Shown here: positions 35,867 to 45,630 of the stretch, piece by piece
Numbering within the stretch: position 1 is the first letter of the stretch
Layout of the letters: each line of letters begins with the position of its first letter
Assembly (NCBI GenBank): GCA_000415965.1
Contig: KE356560.1
Coordinates: 1,434,102 to 1,498,101 of the forward strand
DNA from: Haloquadratum walsbyi J07HQW1
GTDB lineage: Archaea > Halobacteriota > Halobacteria > Halobacteriales > Haloferacaceae
Length of the DNA stretch: 64,000 bases
Reading direction: 5' to 3'
Notes under the pieces: model-generated
Database searches by the model: none
Told to the model about the DNA's origin: nothing
The model's input: the letters and a program-made list of their open reading frames with translations, nothing else
Made by a program: the position numbers and the translations under genes

Positions 35867-35924
35867 GAGCTAATCATGTCAACTTCGGGGACCAACCTCT
35901 AATCATTTTCTACAAATAAACAAG

Positions 35925-35960
35925 GCGAGTGCCTCGGGGCGTGATCCTGAGGCAGTTCAC
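35925..35960. repeat. Hairpin GCCTCGGG...CCTGAGGC, element end or terminator
   Basis: Stem of eight bases with one mismatch, preceded by GGCGAGT and followed by AGTTCAC. A related GAGTGCCTCGGG...ACCCGA sequence lies near 60.69 kb, about 70 bases after a dispersed-repeat copy, which suggests an IS1341-type right end of a second subtype. It could also terminate transcripts from the CNNM gene. Confidence 0.4.
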
Positions 35961-36158
35961 TACCTCTTAATCATACTGCTCACGCAAAGCGGAGTATCTC
36001 TATGACTGGTTCCACAGGAAGATATCCGCACATATTGTGCAACACATGCCTGTCTCCTCAGTCAGCATCACTGAAAAAACCACCATAGTGGTGAGGCGGG
36101 ATAGCGCAGAGACGGTGAATTACCGTCAATTCGGGTTATTTTCGCTGTGCAGTGGCTT

Positions 36159-37517
36159 TTATTCGCCCGTCTCGCTCGTCTCGGCGGTGTGTGGATTGAC
36201 AGCTATCCGGACTCTCCGAATACGGGTGTCCTCTAACCGCTCGGTCCGCAGTGTTACATTCTCGTAGGCGAACTCCTCGCCCTGCTCAACAAGGCGACCC
36301 GCAAGATGAAAAACGAAGCCTGCGATTGTCTCGAACTCCTCACCCTCGGGGAGGTCAATATCGAGAATCTCGTTTACCTCATGGACATTAACCTCTCCCT
36401 GGACTAACACTTCATTATCATTGACGAACTCGATTGGCTGGTCCTCATCATCCATCAGAATTTCACCGACAATTTCCTCAGTAACGTCTTCCATCGTGAT
36501 GAGTCCCTCTGTGGTACCGAATTCGTCGATAACAATAACCATGCGTATCCGATCCTCTCGCATCTCTGAGAGCAATTCGTCAACGTTCTTTGACTCTGGA
36601 ACATGCACCGTCGAGTTGAGTGCGTCCGCGACTGTGAGCTCTGCGAAGGTGCTGTCGGTATCCTCAAGCTCACGAATATCGAAAACACCGATTATGTTGT
36701 CGAGTGACTCTTCGTATACTGGCAGACGAGCGTGACCTGACTGAATACACTCCTCAATCGCTTCTTCAACGGTCAGCTGTCTAGAGATTGCTGACATGTC
36801 GAGACGAGGAGTCATTATCTCTTTTGCAGTAGCGTCAGTAAATCGTAGGGTGCGGTCGAGTATCTGACGTTCTTCCTCCTCGAGAATACCCTCACGCTCG
36901 CCCATTTTGATCATGTTCCGGATATCGTCGCGGCTGACGTACGATGACTCGATTGCCGAACCGCCAGGTGTGAGTTTGTTTACGAATTGAGTCAGATAAT
37001 AAAAGACGGTAATGAGCGGCCACAGTATCTTCCCAACGAGTTTCAAAAGCGGAGCAACGGTCCGTGCCCACGAGTTGGTGTTATCAACTGCATAGGACTT
37101 TGGTGCGGTTTCACCGAAGAGGAGGACCATCGATGTGATACCTACTGATGAGACGATGACAGCTATACCTGCGTCAAGATAAAAGCCGACGATAGTTGTC
37201 GAAATGGAAGACATTGTGATATTGACGAGATTATTCCCAACGAGGATTGTCACGAGCAGACGATGTGGGTCGTTTTTAAGCGATTCAATCGCTTCTGCCC
37301 CACGTTTTCCCTCCTCGATCATCGCGTCAACCTGGTAAGGTGAAAGTGAGAACATCGCAATCTCTGATGATGAAAAAAATCCCGATCCCAGAATGAGTAG
37401 CAGGATCATGCTCACACCAAGTGCGGTAAATTCCGCCCGTCCGAGTCCAGACCCGACGACTGGAATGGCATCTAATAGTATACCGGTCTCGAAGACTGTT
37501 GTGAGTATGGAAGCCAT
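36159..37517 (-). CDS. CNNM/CorC-type membrane protein (DUF21, CBS pair, CorC domain)
   Basis: About 452 residues from the ATG giving MASILTTVFE; upstream TTG codons are less likely. The DUF21 membrane domain has about four helices, including LGSGFFSSSEIAMFSLS and LLVTILVGNNLVNI. A CBS pair spans about 215-335 (EIMTPRLDMSAI, then MVIVIDEFGTTEGLITMEDV) and a CorC_HlyC domain lies at about 350-435. CNNM/CorC proteins are linked to Mg2+ and Co2+ efflux or homeostasis, with Mg-ATP sensed by the CBS pair. Relevant for an organism living in Mg-rich brine. Monocistronic. Confidence 0.85.
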   Translation of the reverse strand: MASILTTVFETGILLDAIPVVGSGLGRAEFTALGVSMILLLILGSGFFSSSEIAMFSLSPYQVDAMIEEGKRGAEAIESLKNDPHRLLVTILVGNNLVNITMSSISTTIVGFYLDAGIAVIVSSVGITSMVLLFGETAPKSYAVDNTNSWARTVAPLLKLVGKILWPLITVFYYLTQFVNKLTPGGSAIESSYVSRDDIRNMIKMGEREGILEEEERQILDRTLRFTDATAKEIMTPRLDMSAISRQLTVEEAIEECIQSGHARLPVYEESLDNIIGVFDIRELEDTDSTFAELTVADALNSTVHVPESKNVDELLSEMREDRIRMVIVIDEFGTTEGLITMEDVTEEIVGEILMDDEDQPIEFVNDNEVLVQGEVNVHEVNEILDIDLPEGEEFETIAGFVFHLAGRLVEQGEEFAYENVTLRTERLEDTRIRRVRIAVNPHTAETSETGE

Positions 37518-37570
37518 TATCACTACCAATCATTACCGGGGCACAGAACTAACCTTTGTGTACTCTGCTT

Positions 37571-37852
37571 TCAGTTTTCAGTGTCATTATCGACTTCGCT
37601 GTTGGTATCGGTATCAGTATCAGTATCAGTACACATGCCTCCCGCAATCCGACTGAGTGATCTGTCGAGATCGGCAAACACGGTGTAGTTATCCATAGGT
37701 TTTGTCAATCTCTGATATCTATCTGAAATCACGTACAGATGATCATGATATCGATTACTCACCCTAATCAGACCAATATCTGCGATATGTTCTTTCAGAT
37801 ATCCCGACGTATCATTTGACACGATGTATTTTATCACTACACGCATTGTCAC
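37571..37852 (-). CDS. Hypothetical protein with TDTDTD low-complexity tail (doubtful)
   Basis: 93 codons: MRVVIKYIVSNDTSGYLKE and a reasonable beta-alpha pattern, then CTDTDTDTDTN encoded by a hexanucleotide microrepeat and an acidic end. Its start would lie only five bases from the divergent HTH gene start, which is unusual, so a shorter form from an internal ATG (37696) is possible. No family recognised. Confidence 0.35.
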   Translation of the reverse strand: MTMRVVIKYIVSNDTSGYLKEHIADIGLIRVSNRYHDHLYVISDRYQRLTKPMDNYTVFADLDRSLSRIAGGMCTDTDTDTDTNSEVDNDTEN

Positions 37853-37857
37853 AGTAT

Positions 37858-38334
37858 ATGATAGACATAGAAGCGATTAATCAGGAGGCAAATGATATTA
37901 ATGCTGAGTCAGGTGAACTCGGGGAAAAAAAGAGACGACATATTGAGAACGTGACAGACGAAGTTGAATACACCATTGACTCACTGTCTGCACTTTGGTC
38001 GCACCTCGGACTGTCAGATCGGGAGGCGGAGGTCGCCGCTTACAGAGAACTTGGATTCACCAACAGATCGATTGCATATATGATTGGCATTTCAACAAAC
38101 ACAGTCAATGAGTATACGCGTCGTGCAAAGCAGAAATATCACACTGCACGGGCGTTGGTCGCGCGTGAGGAGGATTCTCAGGCATTATCGACACACTGGG
38201 TCTGTCCAAGACCGACATGTGGACATGAGACAAAGCGCGCGTATGCTGACTCAACATATAATCCAGATACTACCGTCAGTAAATGGCGATGCCAGGAGTG
38301 TCACACAGAGTATCGACGAAAAATTATAAAGTAA
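37858..38334 (+). CDS. LuxR-type HTH protein with C-terminal zinc ribbon
   Basis: 158 residues from ATG at 37858, giving MIDIEAINQ. A helical N-terminus of about 50 residues precedes a LuxR/GerE HTH (LGLSDREAEVAAYRELGFTN, then RSIAYMIGISTNTVNEYTRR). A four-cysteine ribbon follows (CPRPTCGHE ... CQECHTEYR). Such proteins resemble the HTH-10/sigma-70 region-4-like regulators of haloarchaea. No receiver or PAS domain, so activity may depend on metal or a partner. Target unknown. Confidence 0.8.
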   Translation: MIDIEAINQEANDINAESGELGEKKRRHIENVTDEVEYTIDSLSALWSHLGLSDREAEVAAYRELGFTNRSIAYMIGISTNTVNEYTRRAKQKYHTARALVAREEDSQALSTHWVCPRPTCGHETKRAYADSTYNPDTTVSKWRCQECHTEYRRKIIK

Positions 38335-38489
38335 GATTTATTCTCGCTTTCCTTAGGTACTCACTCTGCGATGATGTTAACTCAGTGATGAGTGTGCCTG
38401 TAAGTAAACTTCAAAAATAACGAACATATTCATCAATATATTATCGTGTTATCTAAAAAAACACGCGTGCGCATCTCAAACCGTATTAC

Positions 38490-38879
38490 TCAGATTTTAT
38501 CAAGCGCATCATCAAGTGAGAACTGCTCAGTGCTCGTCTCACCTTCAGTACGATTCGGAGACCCATCAGGTTCAAACTGCGTAATCAATTCAACCCGGTC
38601 ATCGGTGATTTCCCGTGTCCCATTAATAACCGTACAATCACACTTTGGTCTCTCATCGGGTCCACGAGGAAACTCGAATGGAGCCTCGACATCAACGATT
38701 TCGTCATTTTTCGCCTCAATAATCACAGCCACGATTTCTTGATACCCCCATCCATCGGGAGTCCGCCATGGAGTTCCGTCGGCTCGAGTGCGCTCAATAT
38801 GTGGCATATCATCAGATGAAACAACGGCATCATAATCAATTCGAATCGTTGCTGGCTCAGTGTTGTTTTGGTCTGTCAT
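38490..38879 (-). CDS. Uncharacterised acidic cytoplasmic protein
   Basis: 129 residues from ATG giving MTDQNNTEPATIRIDYDAVV. Distinct segments: GYQEIVAVIIEAKNDEIVDV, then FEFPRGPDERPKCDCTVING, with one CDC pair. Strongly acidic with no TM or signal, so a cytoplasmic protein of unknown function. No operon partner. Confidence 0.6.
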   Translation of the reverse strand: MTDQNNTEPATIRIDYDAVVSSDDMPHIERTRADGTPWRTPDGWGYQEIVAVIIEAKNDEIVDVEAPFEFPRGPDERPKCDCTVINGTREITDDRVELITQFEPDGSPNRTEGETSTEQFSLDDALDKI

Positions 38880-39374
38880 ACCCCAGAATATGTCATAGTG
38901 AAATATAGCACATTCGGACTGCACTCATATCATCACTCGACACAATTGTGAAGAATCCACCATCGGCGCGTCTCTCGCGTTAGTAGGTCTAAAATCTGTC
39001 TGTGTCCGTGTCTATGTCTGTAGCTTTGACTTTGATTTTCAGAACTGCCGGAAGTGATTACCAGAGCTTGAGAGCTGAGATCTTCCCCAGTAACCCTTGG
39101 AAATCTGATCTCCATTTCTCTCTGAGATCACACTCAACTGAGTCGCGTTGAGTTGAAACACTCGTGTGCGAGTTGCGTGTTATACCATCCTATTCCGTTT
39201 CGAATGTTCATAACGAAGCTCACAGTACTCACAGCTGAGAGACAGACGACAGCTAATAACGACAATGCAGACACAGACCACAGTATCGCCCTGGGCAGGA
39301 CTGTCGATTTCAGGATTCGGGGACTCAGACCCTGATAAATGGAATACCCCGAGTTTAATCGTAATAAATATCCC
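38880..39374. other. Intergenic region, no supported gene
   Basis: About 0.5 kb, with no convincing reading frame. An imperfect inverted repeat at 39131-39158 (CACTCAACTGAGTCGCGTTG and AGTTGAAACACTCG) is visible, of unknown meaning. Confidence 0.35.
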
Positions 39375-39827
39375 TCACCCGCCGCGTCCGTAGTTGTTTC
39401 GCATGTCGGTCAGCACCTCACGTGCATGTCCTGATGGGTCCGCCATCGCCGGATCATAGACCGAGATAACTTCACTCTCTGCGAGTGTGAACGTCCGGCG
39501 GTCGATATATCCGCCTGTCGTATCAAGCCCAAACGCCGCAGCAATGTCACCATCGGGATCCGCCAGGAGATCGAATATAATGTCCTCCTCCTCGGCGAAC
39601 TCAGCATGGCTATTGACGGTATCCATCGAAACTCCATACACATCAATTCCGACTTCCCGAAATTCCGGTAACACACTCTGAAAGTCGTTTGCTTCGATCG
39701 TACATCCACCAGTAAAATCCTTTGGATAAAAATACATGACAGCGGGTGTGTTGAATTCGACAGTTACCGATTCGCCGTGTTGGTTTGTTGCTGTGATTGT
39801 CGGTGCTGGGTCTCCAGATGTAAGCAT
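39375..39827 (-). CDS. bcp: Bcp/PrxQ-type peroxiredoxin
   Basis: 150 residues, normal for PrxQ. The peroxidatic Cys42 lies in YPKDFTGGCTIEA; the family usually has PGCT, so Pro is replaced by Gly just before the active site. No other cysteine is present, so this is a 1-Cys enzyme using an external thiol. Later motifs VYGVSMDTVNSHAEFAEE and LADPDGDIAAAFG are typical. Reduces H2O2 or organic peroxides in the cytoplasm. An (ATTAC)4 repeat lies about 90 bases upstream. Confidence 0.85.
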   Translation of the reverse strand: MLTSGDPAPTITATNQHGESVTVEFNTPAVMYFYPKDFTGGCTIEANDFQSVLPEFREVGIDVYGVSMDTVNSHAEFAEEEDIIFDLLADPDGDIAAAFGLDTTGGYIDRRTFTLAESEVISVYDPAMADPSGHAREVLTDMRNNYGRGG

Positions 39828-39915
39828 ACGCGTTTGTCAGTCTCAGTTCATATACCGATTGCGATTGTCGGTAATGCCACCTATTCACCTTCTTCTGACA
39901 CCTACTCAATCATTC

Positions 39916-39935
39916 ATTACATTACATTACATTAC
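39916..39935. repeat. (ATTAC)4 pentanucleotide repeat
   Basis: Four perfect copies preceded by ATTCATTC, located 89-108 bases upstream of the peroxiredoxin start. Short tandem repeats of this type are prone to slippage. Confidence 0.6.
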
Positions 39936-40069
39936 ATTGATAATAGCGTCGTCTGGAATCTAATGAGGACACTCACTCGGCGGTGTGACACCAATTCAGA
40001 TGATATGGGAATGAGCGCATGTATACTTTCAGACAGGGCGGAGATCAACAACTAACTACGAGAGAAAAC

Positions 40070-40912
40070 TCACTTCGGGGCAGGCGTGGAAGTCTGTGAT
40101 CCAATCGGGGTACCGATAACAGAAATATCTGTCATCCACTCGTCTACGCCCCAATCAAGTCTGATTGTGACTGTATCGTTCCTTCCAATGACTCTTGTAT
40201 TTCGAGTGACATTACGTTCGGAATCAGAATCAAGTGTCGCAGTCACCGTCTGTGAACCAGAGGTAAAGTTTCCGCTGAGACTCGCTCCAAATGTGCCACG
40301 TCCATCGCCGGTGTTCGTCAGTGTGAAGCTGACGGTTACCTCACGTTGTGTTCCCGCACGCAGTTCCCTCGGTGATACCGAAAGTTCGGATACCTCGAAT
40401 ACCGGGGGAGTATTCAATCGGGTGAGGATAGTCTTTGATAATGACTGTCGCTTTTTTTGATCATATAGAATGTATCCGGAATCGAACGTCTCGGTTTTAC
40501 TCACAGCAAACGCGATATCTATGGTCTCATTCCGCCAGCGAACAGGTTGAGATTCAGCCAGTGGAACTGACTCGCCATCTATGTTTACTCTCAGCCGATT
40601 TTGAATCGTGTCTCGTGAGAGTGCTGAGTTCACAGAAAGGGTGAGATACTGTTTGTCCTTTCGCCGATGAACATGTGGATGAACACCTGCGAGTGCATAG
40701 ACAATGTAATCTGTAACGGAGAGTGAAACAATGTTTACAGGCTCATTACCATCGCTTGTTTGAGATGTAATTGGCTGTGTCTCGGGAGAATGAGTTGCTG
40801 AATCCGCTGGTGACCCACGATTATCTGAAAGACATCCTGACACTCCTACAGCCGTGATGACAGATGTCTTCAGGAACTGACGACGTCGACATCCATGTTC
40901 GTTTGGGGGCAT
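40070..40912 (-). CDS. Tat lipoprotein with CARDB-like domain
   Basis: 280 residues from ATG at 40912, giving MPPNEHGCRRRQFLKTSVIT. The RRRQFLK Tat motif and lipobox VSGC indicate twin-arginine export and lipid anchoring. A Ser/Thr-rich linker follows. A central beta-rich part reads TLSVNSALSRDTIQNRLRVN. The C-terminal region has FEVSELSVSPRELRAG, VTVSFTLTNTGDGRGTF and TVTATLDSDSERN, the pattern of an immunoglobulin-like CARDB domain. Probably a cell-surface protein; ligand unknown. Confidence 0.75.
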   Translation of the reverse strand: MPPNEHGCRRRQFLKTSVITAVGVSGCLSDNRGSPADSATHSPETQPITSQTSDGNEPVNIVSLSVTDYIVYALAGVHPHVHRRKDKQYLTLSVNSALSRDTIQNRLRVNIDGESVPLAESQPVRWRNETIDIAFAVSKTETFDSGYILYDQKKRQSLSKTILTRLNTPPVFEVSELSVSPRELRAGTQREVTVSFTLTNTGDGRGTFGASLSGNFTSGSQTVTATLDSDSERNVTRNTRVIGRNDTVTIRLDWGVDEWMTDISVIGTPIGSQTSTPAPK

Positions 40913-41084
40913 GAGTTGATCTTTCGACACTAAATAATAAGAAACATTAATAGTATATTCTGGTTCGTTTCTCACGATGAAATTGAAGCCGGGGTCGAAT
41001 CAAGATCCAACATTCTTGAGATCTCCTCGTCCGTCGCTCGAAGAGCATATTTTCTGACACGTGAGGGTGCTAAGATATGAGTAT

Positions 41085-41211
41085 TGGGAATCGACCTGTT
41101 ATCAGTCGTTGGGACTGTGGGTATCGGTATTCGAAACGGAACGCGCGCACGAACGTTCCAGCTCAACTGAGTGTCGCTTCGAATATAAACATCGATCAGA
41201 GTGCCACCGAC
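41085..41211 (+). repeat. Dispersed repeat copy (41-kb)
   Basis: Contains GTTGGGACTGTGGGTATCGG, GGAACGCGCGC, GTTCCAGCTCAACTGAGT and the end CAGAGTGCCACCGACTG, all shared with copies at 34.2 (minus) and 60.55 kb, and partly with 6.0 and 51.6 kb. It truncates or borders a short minus-strand frame. Probably the decayed 3' part of an IS1341-type element. Confidence 0.55.
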
Positions 41212-41228
41212 TGTTATCATCACGTGGT

Positions 41229-41296
41229 TTGATTCTCAGTTATCAGCTTCATCCAACGGCTCAAGCTGTGGGCTTTCGCCCCGCTACCGCTGTAAT
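41229..41296 (-). mobile_element. Solo IS200/IS605 left end
   Basis: On the minus strand: GGGGCGAAAGCCCACAGCTT, then TTGGATGAAGCTGATAACTG, aligning base for base with the left end at 43682-43744. No body or right end follows. Located just 3' of rtcB. Confidence 0.55.
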
Positions 41297-41362
41297 CTTG
41301 GGTATTGACCCCAATAGCGAGGAGAAATTCCACTCTCTCGGGGATGGGAGGATGTCAATGCA

Positions 41363-42808
41363 TTATTTTGCTTTGAGATTATGAACAACCTCGAGCCAAT
41401 CGACAATCTCGGCAGTCGGCTCAATCGCATTAACAATTGCCTCGGTTGGTTTATATGCCATTGGAGCTTCATCAAGCACCGACTCGACAACCGATTCAGA
41501 GTAAACCCCGTCCATTGCATCCGCAAACGCTTCGAGTGATCCCTCCTTGTGTGCCTGTCGCCGACTCATAATTCGACCGGCACCATGTGGTGCTGTTTGA
41601 TGAAATCTCTCGGCACCCTGACCACGTGCGAGAATTGATCCCTCAGCCATGTTGAATGGGATGATAAGTTCTTGATCCTCACGAGCGGGGGTGGCGCCTT
41701 TCCGGATCATCAGATCATGGAAGTCAATATAATTATGAATTGATTGGAATCGACGGTCTGGGTCAATCTGGAGCGTCTCACAGATGGCTTTGCTCATCAG
41801 TTCTCGGTTCCAGCGAGCATACTGCTGAGCAAATAGCATATCGATATAATACCCGTGGGCCTCCCGACCGTCGAGCCAATCAAGATTGTTCGATTGATCA
41901 TCAATCTCTGAGTGTGGTTGACTGAGGAGATCAAACACTTCGGTAATCTCTTTTCCATCAAAGTCGCGTCTGATTGATTCCTTACGAAGATGTGATTCTC
42001 CCATCCCGCCGGTCACCCATGTGTATAGTTCACCGTTACTGACTGTTTCGGGGTCAAATTTCAGATACGCATGATACTCTGATGGAAGGGCATCTCTGAT
42101 AGCGTCAGCTTGTCGATACTGCGTGGCCTGGTCTTGCCAGTACTCAGCAACAGATTTCCCAAGATATCGCGACCCACTATGGACAACCAACCAGTAATCA
42201 CCAGACTCACGCGCCCGTGCGAACTCGATGAAATGATTCCCACCACCTAGTGTCCCCGCACTCCGAATCACATGACCCATCCCCTGACGCTGATTGGCGA
42301 GGACTCGCTGACAAAGTGAATTAAAATATTCACCATCATAGCCGTCAAAATCAATCCCGAGGGGATTGATCTGCCGCCCAAACTCATCTTTGTATGCTTG
42401 TTCAAACTGTCTGAACACACTATTCGCTCGTTCAAACGGAAACTCATCGATGAGATGTATGGCGTCGGCATTGTCATGGACATCATATCCCATCGGTACC
42501 ACATCACGAATACGCTGTTCACGTTCTGACCCCGAAAGGGGTAATGTCGATCCAAGTTTCGTCGCTACCATTCCACACCCGACATCCACACCAACAATAT
42601 TTGGGACAACACGGTCGGGAAGCGGCATGGTAAATCCGATTGGTGCGCCCGACCCGACGTGCGTATCGGGCATAACTCGAATGGGCTCGGTGAATGCGGG
42701 ATGGTCAATCAACTCTTGAATCTGCTCGATACAATTGGACTCAATGAGGCTCTCGTCATTAATGAGGATAGTGGCAGTCGTATACTCGCCTGTTAGTTCA
42801 ATCGTCAT
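41363..42808 (-). CDS. rtcB: RtcB-family RNA ligase paralogue
   Basis: 481 residues. Metal-binding motifs are in order: DTHVGSGAPIGFT, GVDVGCGM with the Mn-binding Asp-Cys, GTLGGGNHFIE, the guanylate-accepting region IHNYIDFHDLMIRKGATPA, then HGAGRIMSRRQA and a C-terminal NLKAK. RtcB joins 2',3'-cyclic phosphate and 5'-OH RNA ends using GTP and Mn2+, in tRNA splicing and RNA repair. Motif spacing departs from the canonical archaeal tRNA ligase, so this may be a repair paralogue. Archease is not nearby. Confidence 0.85.
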   Translation of the reverse strand: MTIELTGEYTTATILINDESLIESNCIEQIQELIDHPAFTEPIRVMPDTHVGSGAPIGFTMPLPDRVVPNIVGVDVGCGMVATKLGSTLPLSGSEREQRIRDVVPMGYDVHDNADAIHLIDEFPFERANSVFRQFEQAYKDEFGRQINPLGIDFDGYDGEYFNSLCQRVLANQRQGMGHVIRSAGTLGGGNHFIEFARARESGDYWLVVHSGSRYLGKSVAEYWQDQATQYRQADAIRDALPSEYHAYLKFDPETVSNGELYTWVTGGMGESHLRKESIRRDFDGKEITEVFDLLSQPHSEIDDQSNNLDWLDGREAHGYYIDMLFAQQYARWNRELMSKAICETLQIDPDRRFQSIHNYIDFHDLMIRKGATPAREDQELIIPFNMAEGSILARGQGAERFHQTAPHGAGRIMSRRQAHKEGSLEAFADAMDGVYSESVVESVLDEAPMAYKPTEAIVNAIEPTAEIVDWLEVVHNLKAK

Positions 42809-43149
42809 AGTGGATACACAATCTTGAGACTGATATCTGTAGTGTAGTTACTTCCCCACGTGTAAACGGGTGGGTTCTCATACTGTCCCCGTCAGGTGTC
42901 AGTGACTTACGTCTCCTTGCGAGTGCGGGCTATGATAATCTCTGATCACTATCTCACTATGTCGACAATAACAATTCAGATGCGTCCACACAACGGTTTC
43001 ATAACTGATGTTACCCAGTTCAATCTGGTGAGTCTGTGATGATGAATACCATCATATATCTATTGAGGATGTCAAGATGATACTATTATATGGGGTACGG
43101 AGAATCGAAGAGAAAGCCTCGCATTTTAGCGCTGAGAGGATATTTGAGG
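42809..43149. other. Intergenic region with IS right-end remnant
   Basis: No gene. On the minus strand 42847-42885 reads GAACCCACCCGTTTACACGT then GGGGAAGTAACT, closely resembling the right-end hairpin of the 16-17.4-kb element. A solo right end is likely. Confidence 0.45.
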
Positions 43150-43264
43150 CGTGTTCACTCGAGCAAACGAGCATCAGCAAACCCGCAAGTTTACAACTGG
43201 GGCAACCGGCTGGTTGGGTTGCCCACGGAGGAATCCCACGAGTTCAGTCGTGGGAGGAAGTCAA
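43150..43264 (+). ncRNA. omegaRNA-like 3' end (copy B)
   Basis: Hairpin 1 GGGCAACC...GGTTGCCC and hairpin 2 CCCACGAGTTCAGTCGTGGG are followed by AGGAAGTCAA ending at 43264. The final 75 bases align with 21246-21320. No tnpB on the same strand precedes it. Directly abuts an oppositely oriented tnpB fragment. Right-end guide-RNA scaffold inferred from family structure. Confidence 0.45.
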
Positions 43265-43744
<480 letters not shown>

Positions 43745-44205
43745 GATATTCTTCAATCGGCAGACCGCGATATGAGTCGCTCTGCGTTGCTGTCTGCCTG
43801 GCAGTATCAGCGACTGTACTTCCTCCAGTACCCTCAATCAGTGCCACACTCGTTGCGAGGATGACGACGATAATCATAATAAAATACCTAGCAGTCGAAC
43901 CGAGGAAGCTCACAAGATATGATGCAGTTGTCGCTCCATCTTCAGATCCAACCCGAAGCCCAGCGATTAGTCCGACGACAGGTCCGAGTAAAAAATAATG
44001 GTGAGTATAACAAAAGTGAGGATTCCACTCACGAGTGCACTTGCTGATCCCAACTGAACGATTGTTATCCCAGCAGTAACACCAATTCCAATCCCAGCAA
44101 GTATGAAGATTCCAATTACTTGAGCGAGCGAACTGAGATGTCTGAGTTTTCTTCGCTCGTCTCCGTTGGAACCTCGGTCGTGCTTTCTAGTGTGTTCTCA
44201 GCTAA
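43745..44205 (-). pseudogene. Membrane protein truncated by an IS1341-type left end
   Basis: Minus-strand segments in different frames read IGIFILAGIGIGVTAGITIV, GPVVGLIAGLRVGSEDGAT and SFLGSTARYFIMIIVVILAT, then a polar tail ending at the IS left boundary. At least two frameshifts separate them, and no clear start codon remains. It was probably a three- to four-helix membrane protein of the small haloarchaeal DUF type. Confidence 0.55.
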
Positions 44206-44386
44206 TATATGTTATACCGTGAATATAAATATTAGAATAGTTCCCAATCATTACATTATTGCTCTCAGGGATATGAATAACCCGTCTTGGGGTCACATCT
44301 TCGTCCAAGCCCCGAGACATTCTCACCGGTCGCTGGTGAAATAACCTATCTGTGAATCCTGCGTCTGTGAGAAAGTTATTTATTTG

Positions 44387-44602
44387 ATGTCGCTGAATCG
44401 TCAAGAGATGATAGAGCGTGTGTCCGAGCAATTAAATGATTTCGTGAGCACAGATAGTAAAATCACATTTCTGTTTGTTATACTTGGTCTTGCGTCGTGG
44501 CTTGGTGCACAGGTCATAACCGACAGTCAACAAATTCAATTAATCGTGCTCTTCACAGTCGGAATCATTATTCCGACACTCATCAACGAGTTGCGAGAAT
44601 AA
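44387..44602 (+). CDS. Small two-helix membrane protein
   Basis: 71 residues from ATG giving MSLNRQEMIERV. An amphipathic N-terminal helix is followed by two hydrophobic helices (TFLFVILGLASWLGAQVI and IQLIVLFTVGIIIPTLI) and a short charged end. Clean frame and haloarchaeal composition. Function unknown; not in an operon. Confidence 0.6.
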   Translation: MSLNRQEMIERVSEQLNDFVSTDSKITFLFVILGLASWLGAQVITDSQQIQLIVLFTVGIIIPTLINELRE

Positions 44603-44724
44603 CCTCTTTCAGGACAAAAATTCACTTTCTGTCGAGAGTGTAATATGTGACGTACTCAGTTTATTTGACTGCCTCTTTTCACACGCCGTGAGGTCTTATC
44701 TGTACTTCGCTCTTATTAAATCCG

Positions 44725-45492
44725 TTAGCGTTCTTGATCGGTCGGTCGGATTAACATTTCATTTACATTAACATGTTGTGGCTGAGTGACAGCGTATGCG
44801 ATTGCGCGGGCAATGTCCTCGCTTTCAAGTGGTGTCATTGATTCGAGCAGCCCTTTTTCGATTCGCTGTTTGATTTCTTCATCAGGAATATGATCTTGAA
44901 GTTCAGTATCAACCGCGCCCGGTTCAATAATCGTCGTCCGAATACCGTCCGCTGTGACCTCCTGCCGGACGGCCTCAGTAAAGGCGTTCACCCCAAATTT
45001 CGTTGCATTATATCCTGAACTCGTCGCACTTGCCCGCCGACCAGCGGTCGATGAGATGTTCACGATGTGCCCGGCATCTTGCTCTTGCATAACCGGAAGT
45101 GCAGCATGAGTAAGATTCATCAATCCGAGAAGATTGACCTCGATCATCTGTCTGAAATTTGCACGATCGGCTCGCTCAACTGGTTCAAGTAACATCACAC
45201 CTGCATTATTAACCAGGATATCAATCGACCCGAACTCATCAACGGTTGCGTCGACGAGTGCTTCGATATCATCTTCTTCTGTCACATCGGTTGGAGCGAC
45301 AAGTGCTTCACCTCCTGCTGCGTCGATCTGTTCGGCTAATGTCACAAGCTCGTCCTCACGACGAGCAGCAAGGACAACGTTGGCACCCCGAGAACTCAGC
45401 GTTTCAGCTGTTGCTTCTCCAATCCCTGATGATGCGCCGGTCACGATTGCGGTTTGCCCATTGAGTTCAGAATGAATTTCCGTCGACATCAT
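44725..45492 (-). CDS. Short-chain dehydrogenase/reductase
   Basis: About 255 residues. Classical SDR: cofactor motif TGASSGIGEATAE, DVT at the adenine pocket, NNAGVM, the catalytic Ser in NISSTAGR and YNATK with Tyr and Lys. The basic AARRED after strand 2 indicates NADP(H) preference. Resembles the YdfG/clavulanate-dehydrogenase-like group acting on hydroxyacids or small alcohols. Start at ATG 45492 rather than GTG 45498. A CATCAT microrepeat lies 50-80 bases upstream. Confidence 0.85.
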   Translation of the reverse strand: MMSTEIHSELNGQTAIVTGASSGIGEATAETLSSRGANVVLAARREDELVTLAEQIDAAGGEALVAPTDVTEEDDIEALVDATVDEFGSIDILVNNAGVMLLEPVERADRANFRQMIEVNLLGLMNLTHAALPVMQEQDAGHIVNISSTAGRRASATSSGYNATKFGVNAFTEAVRQEVTADGIRTTIIEPGAVDTELQDHIPDEEIKQRIEKGLLESMTPLESEDIARAIAYAVTQPQHVNVNEMLIRPTDQER

Positions 45493-45630
45493 GGACACTA
45501 ATTTCTCCAGTTAATATGAGGGTGTTGTTACGCACGCGGAGTATTAGTATCATCATCATCATCAATATCATACGATATACCTCAATGGCTCGGAGTGCGT
45601 ATCATGAAACAATGGTTCCACCACGGTTTG

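Noticed and set aside
40972..41223. 83-codon minus-strand frame ending just before the lipoprotein gene
   Set aside because: Its N-terminal half is antisense to the dispersed repeat. The C-terminal part (SRVRKYALRATDEEI) might be a gene end, but not enough remains to call it.
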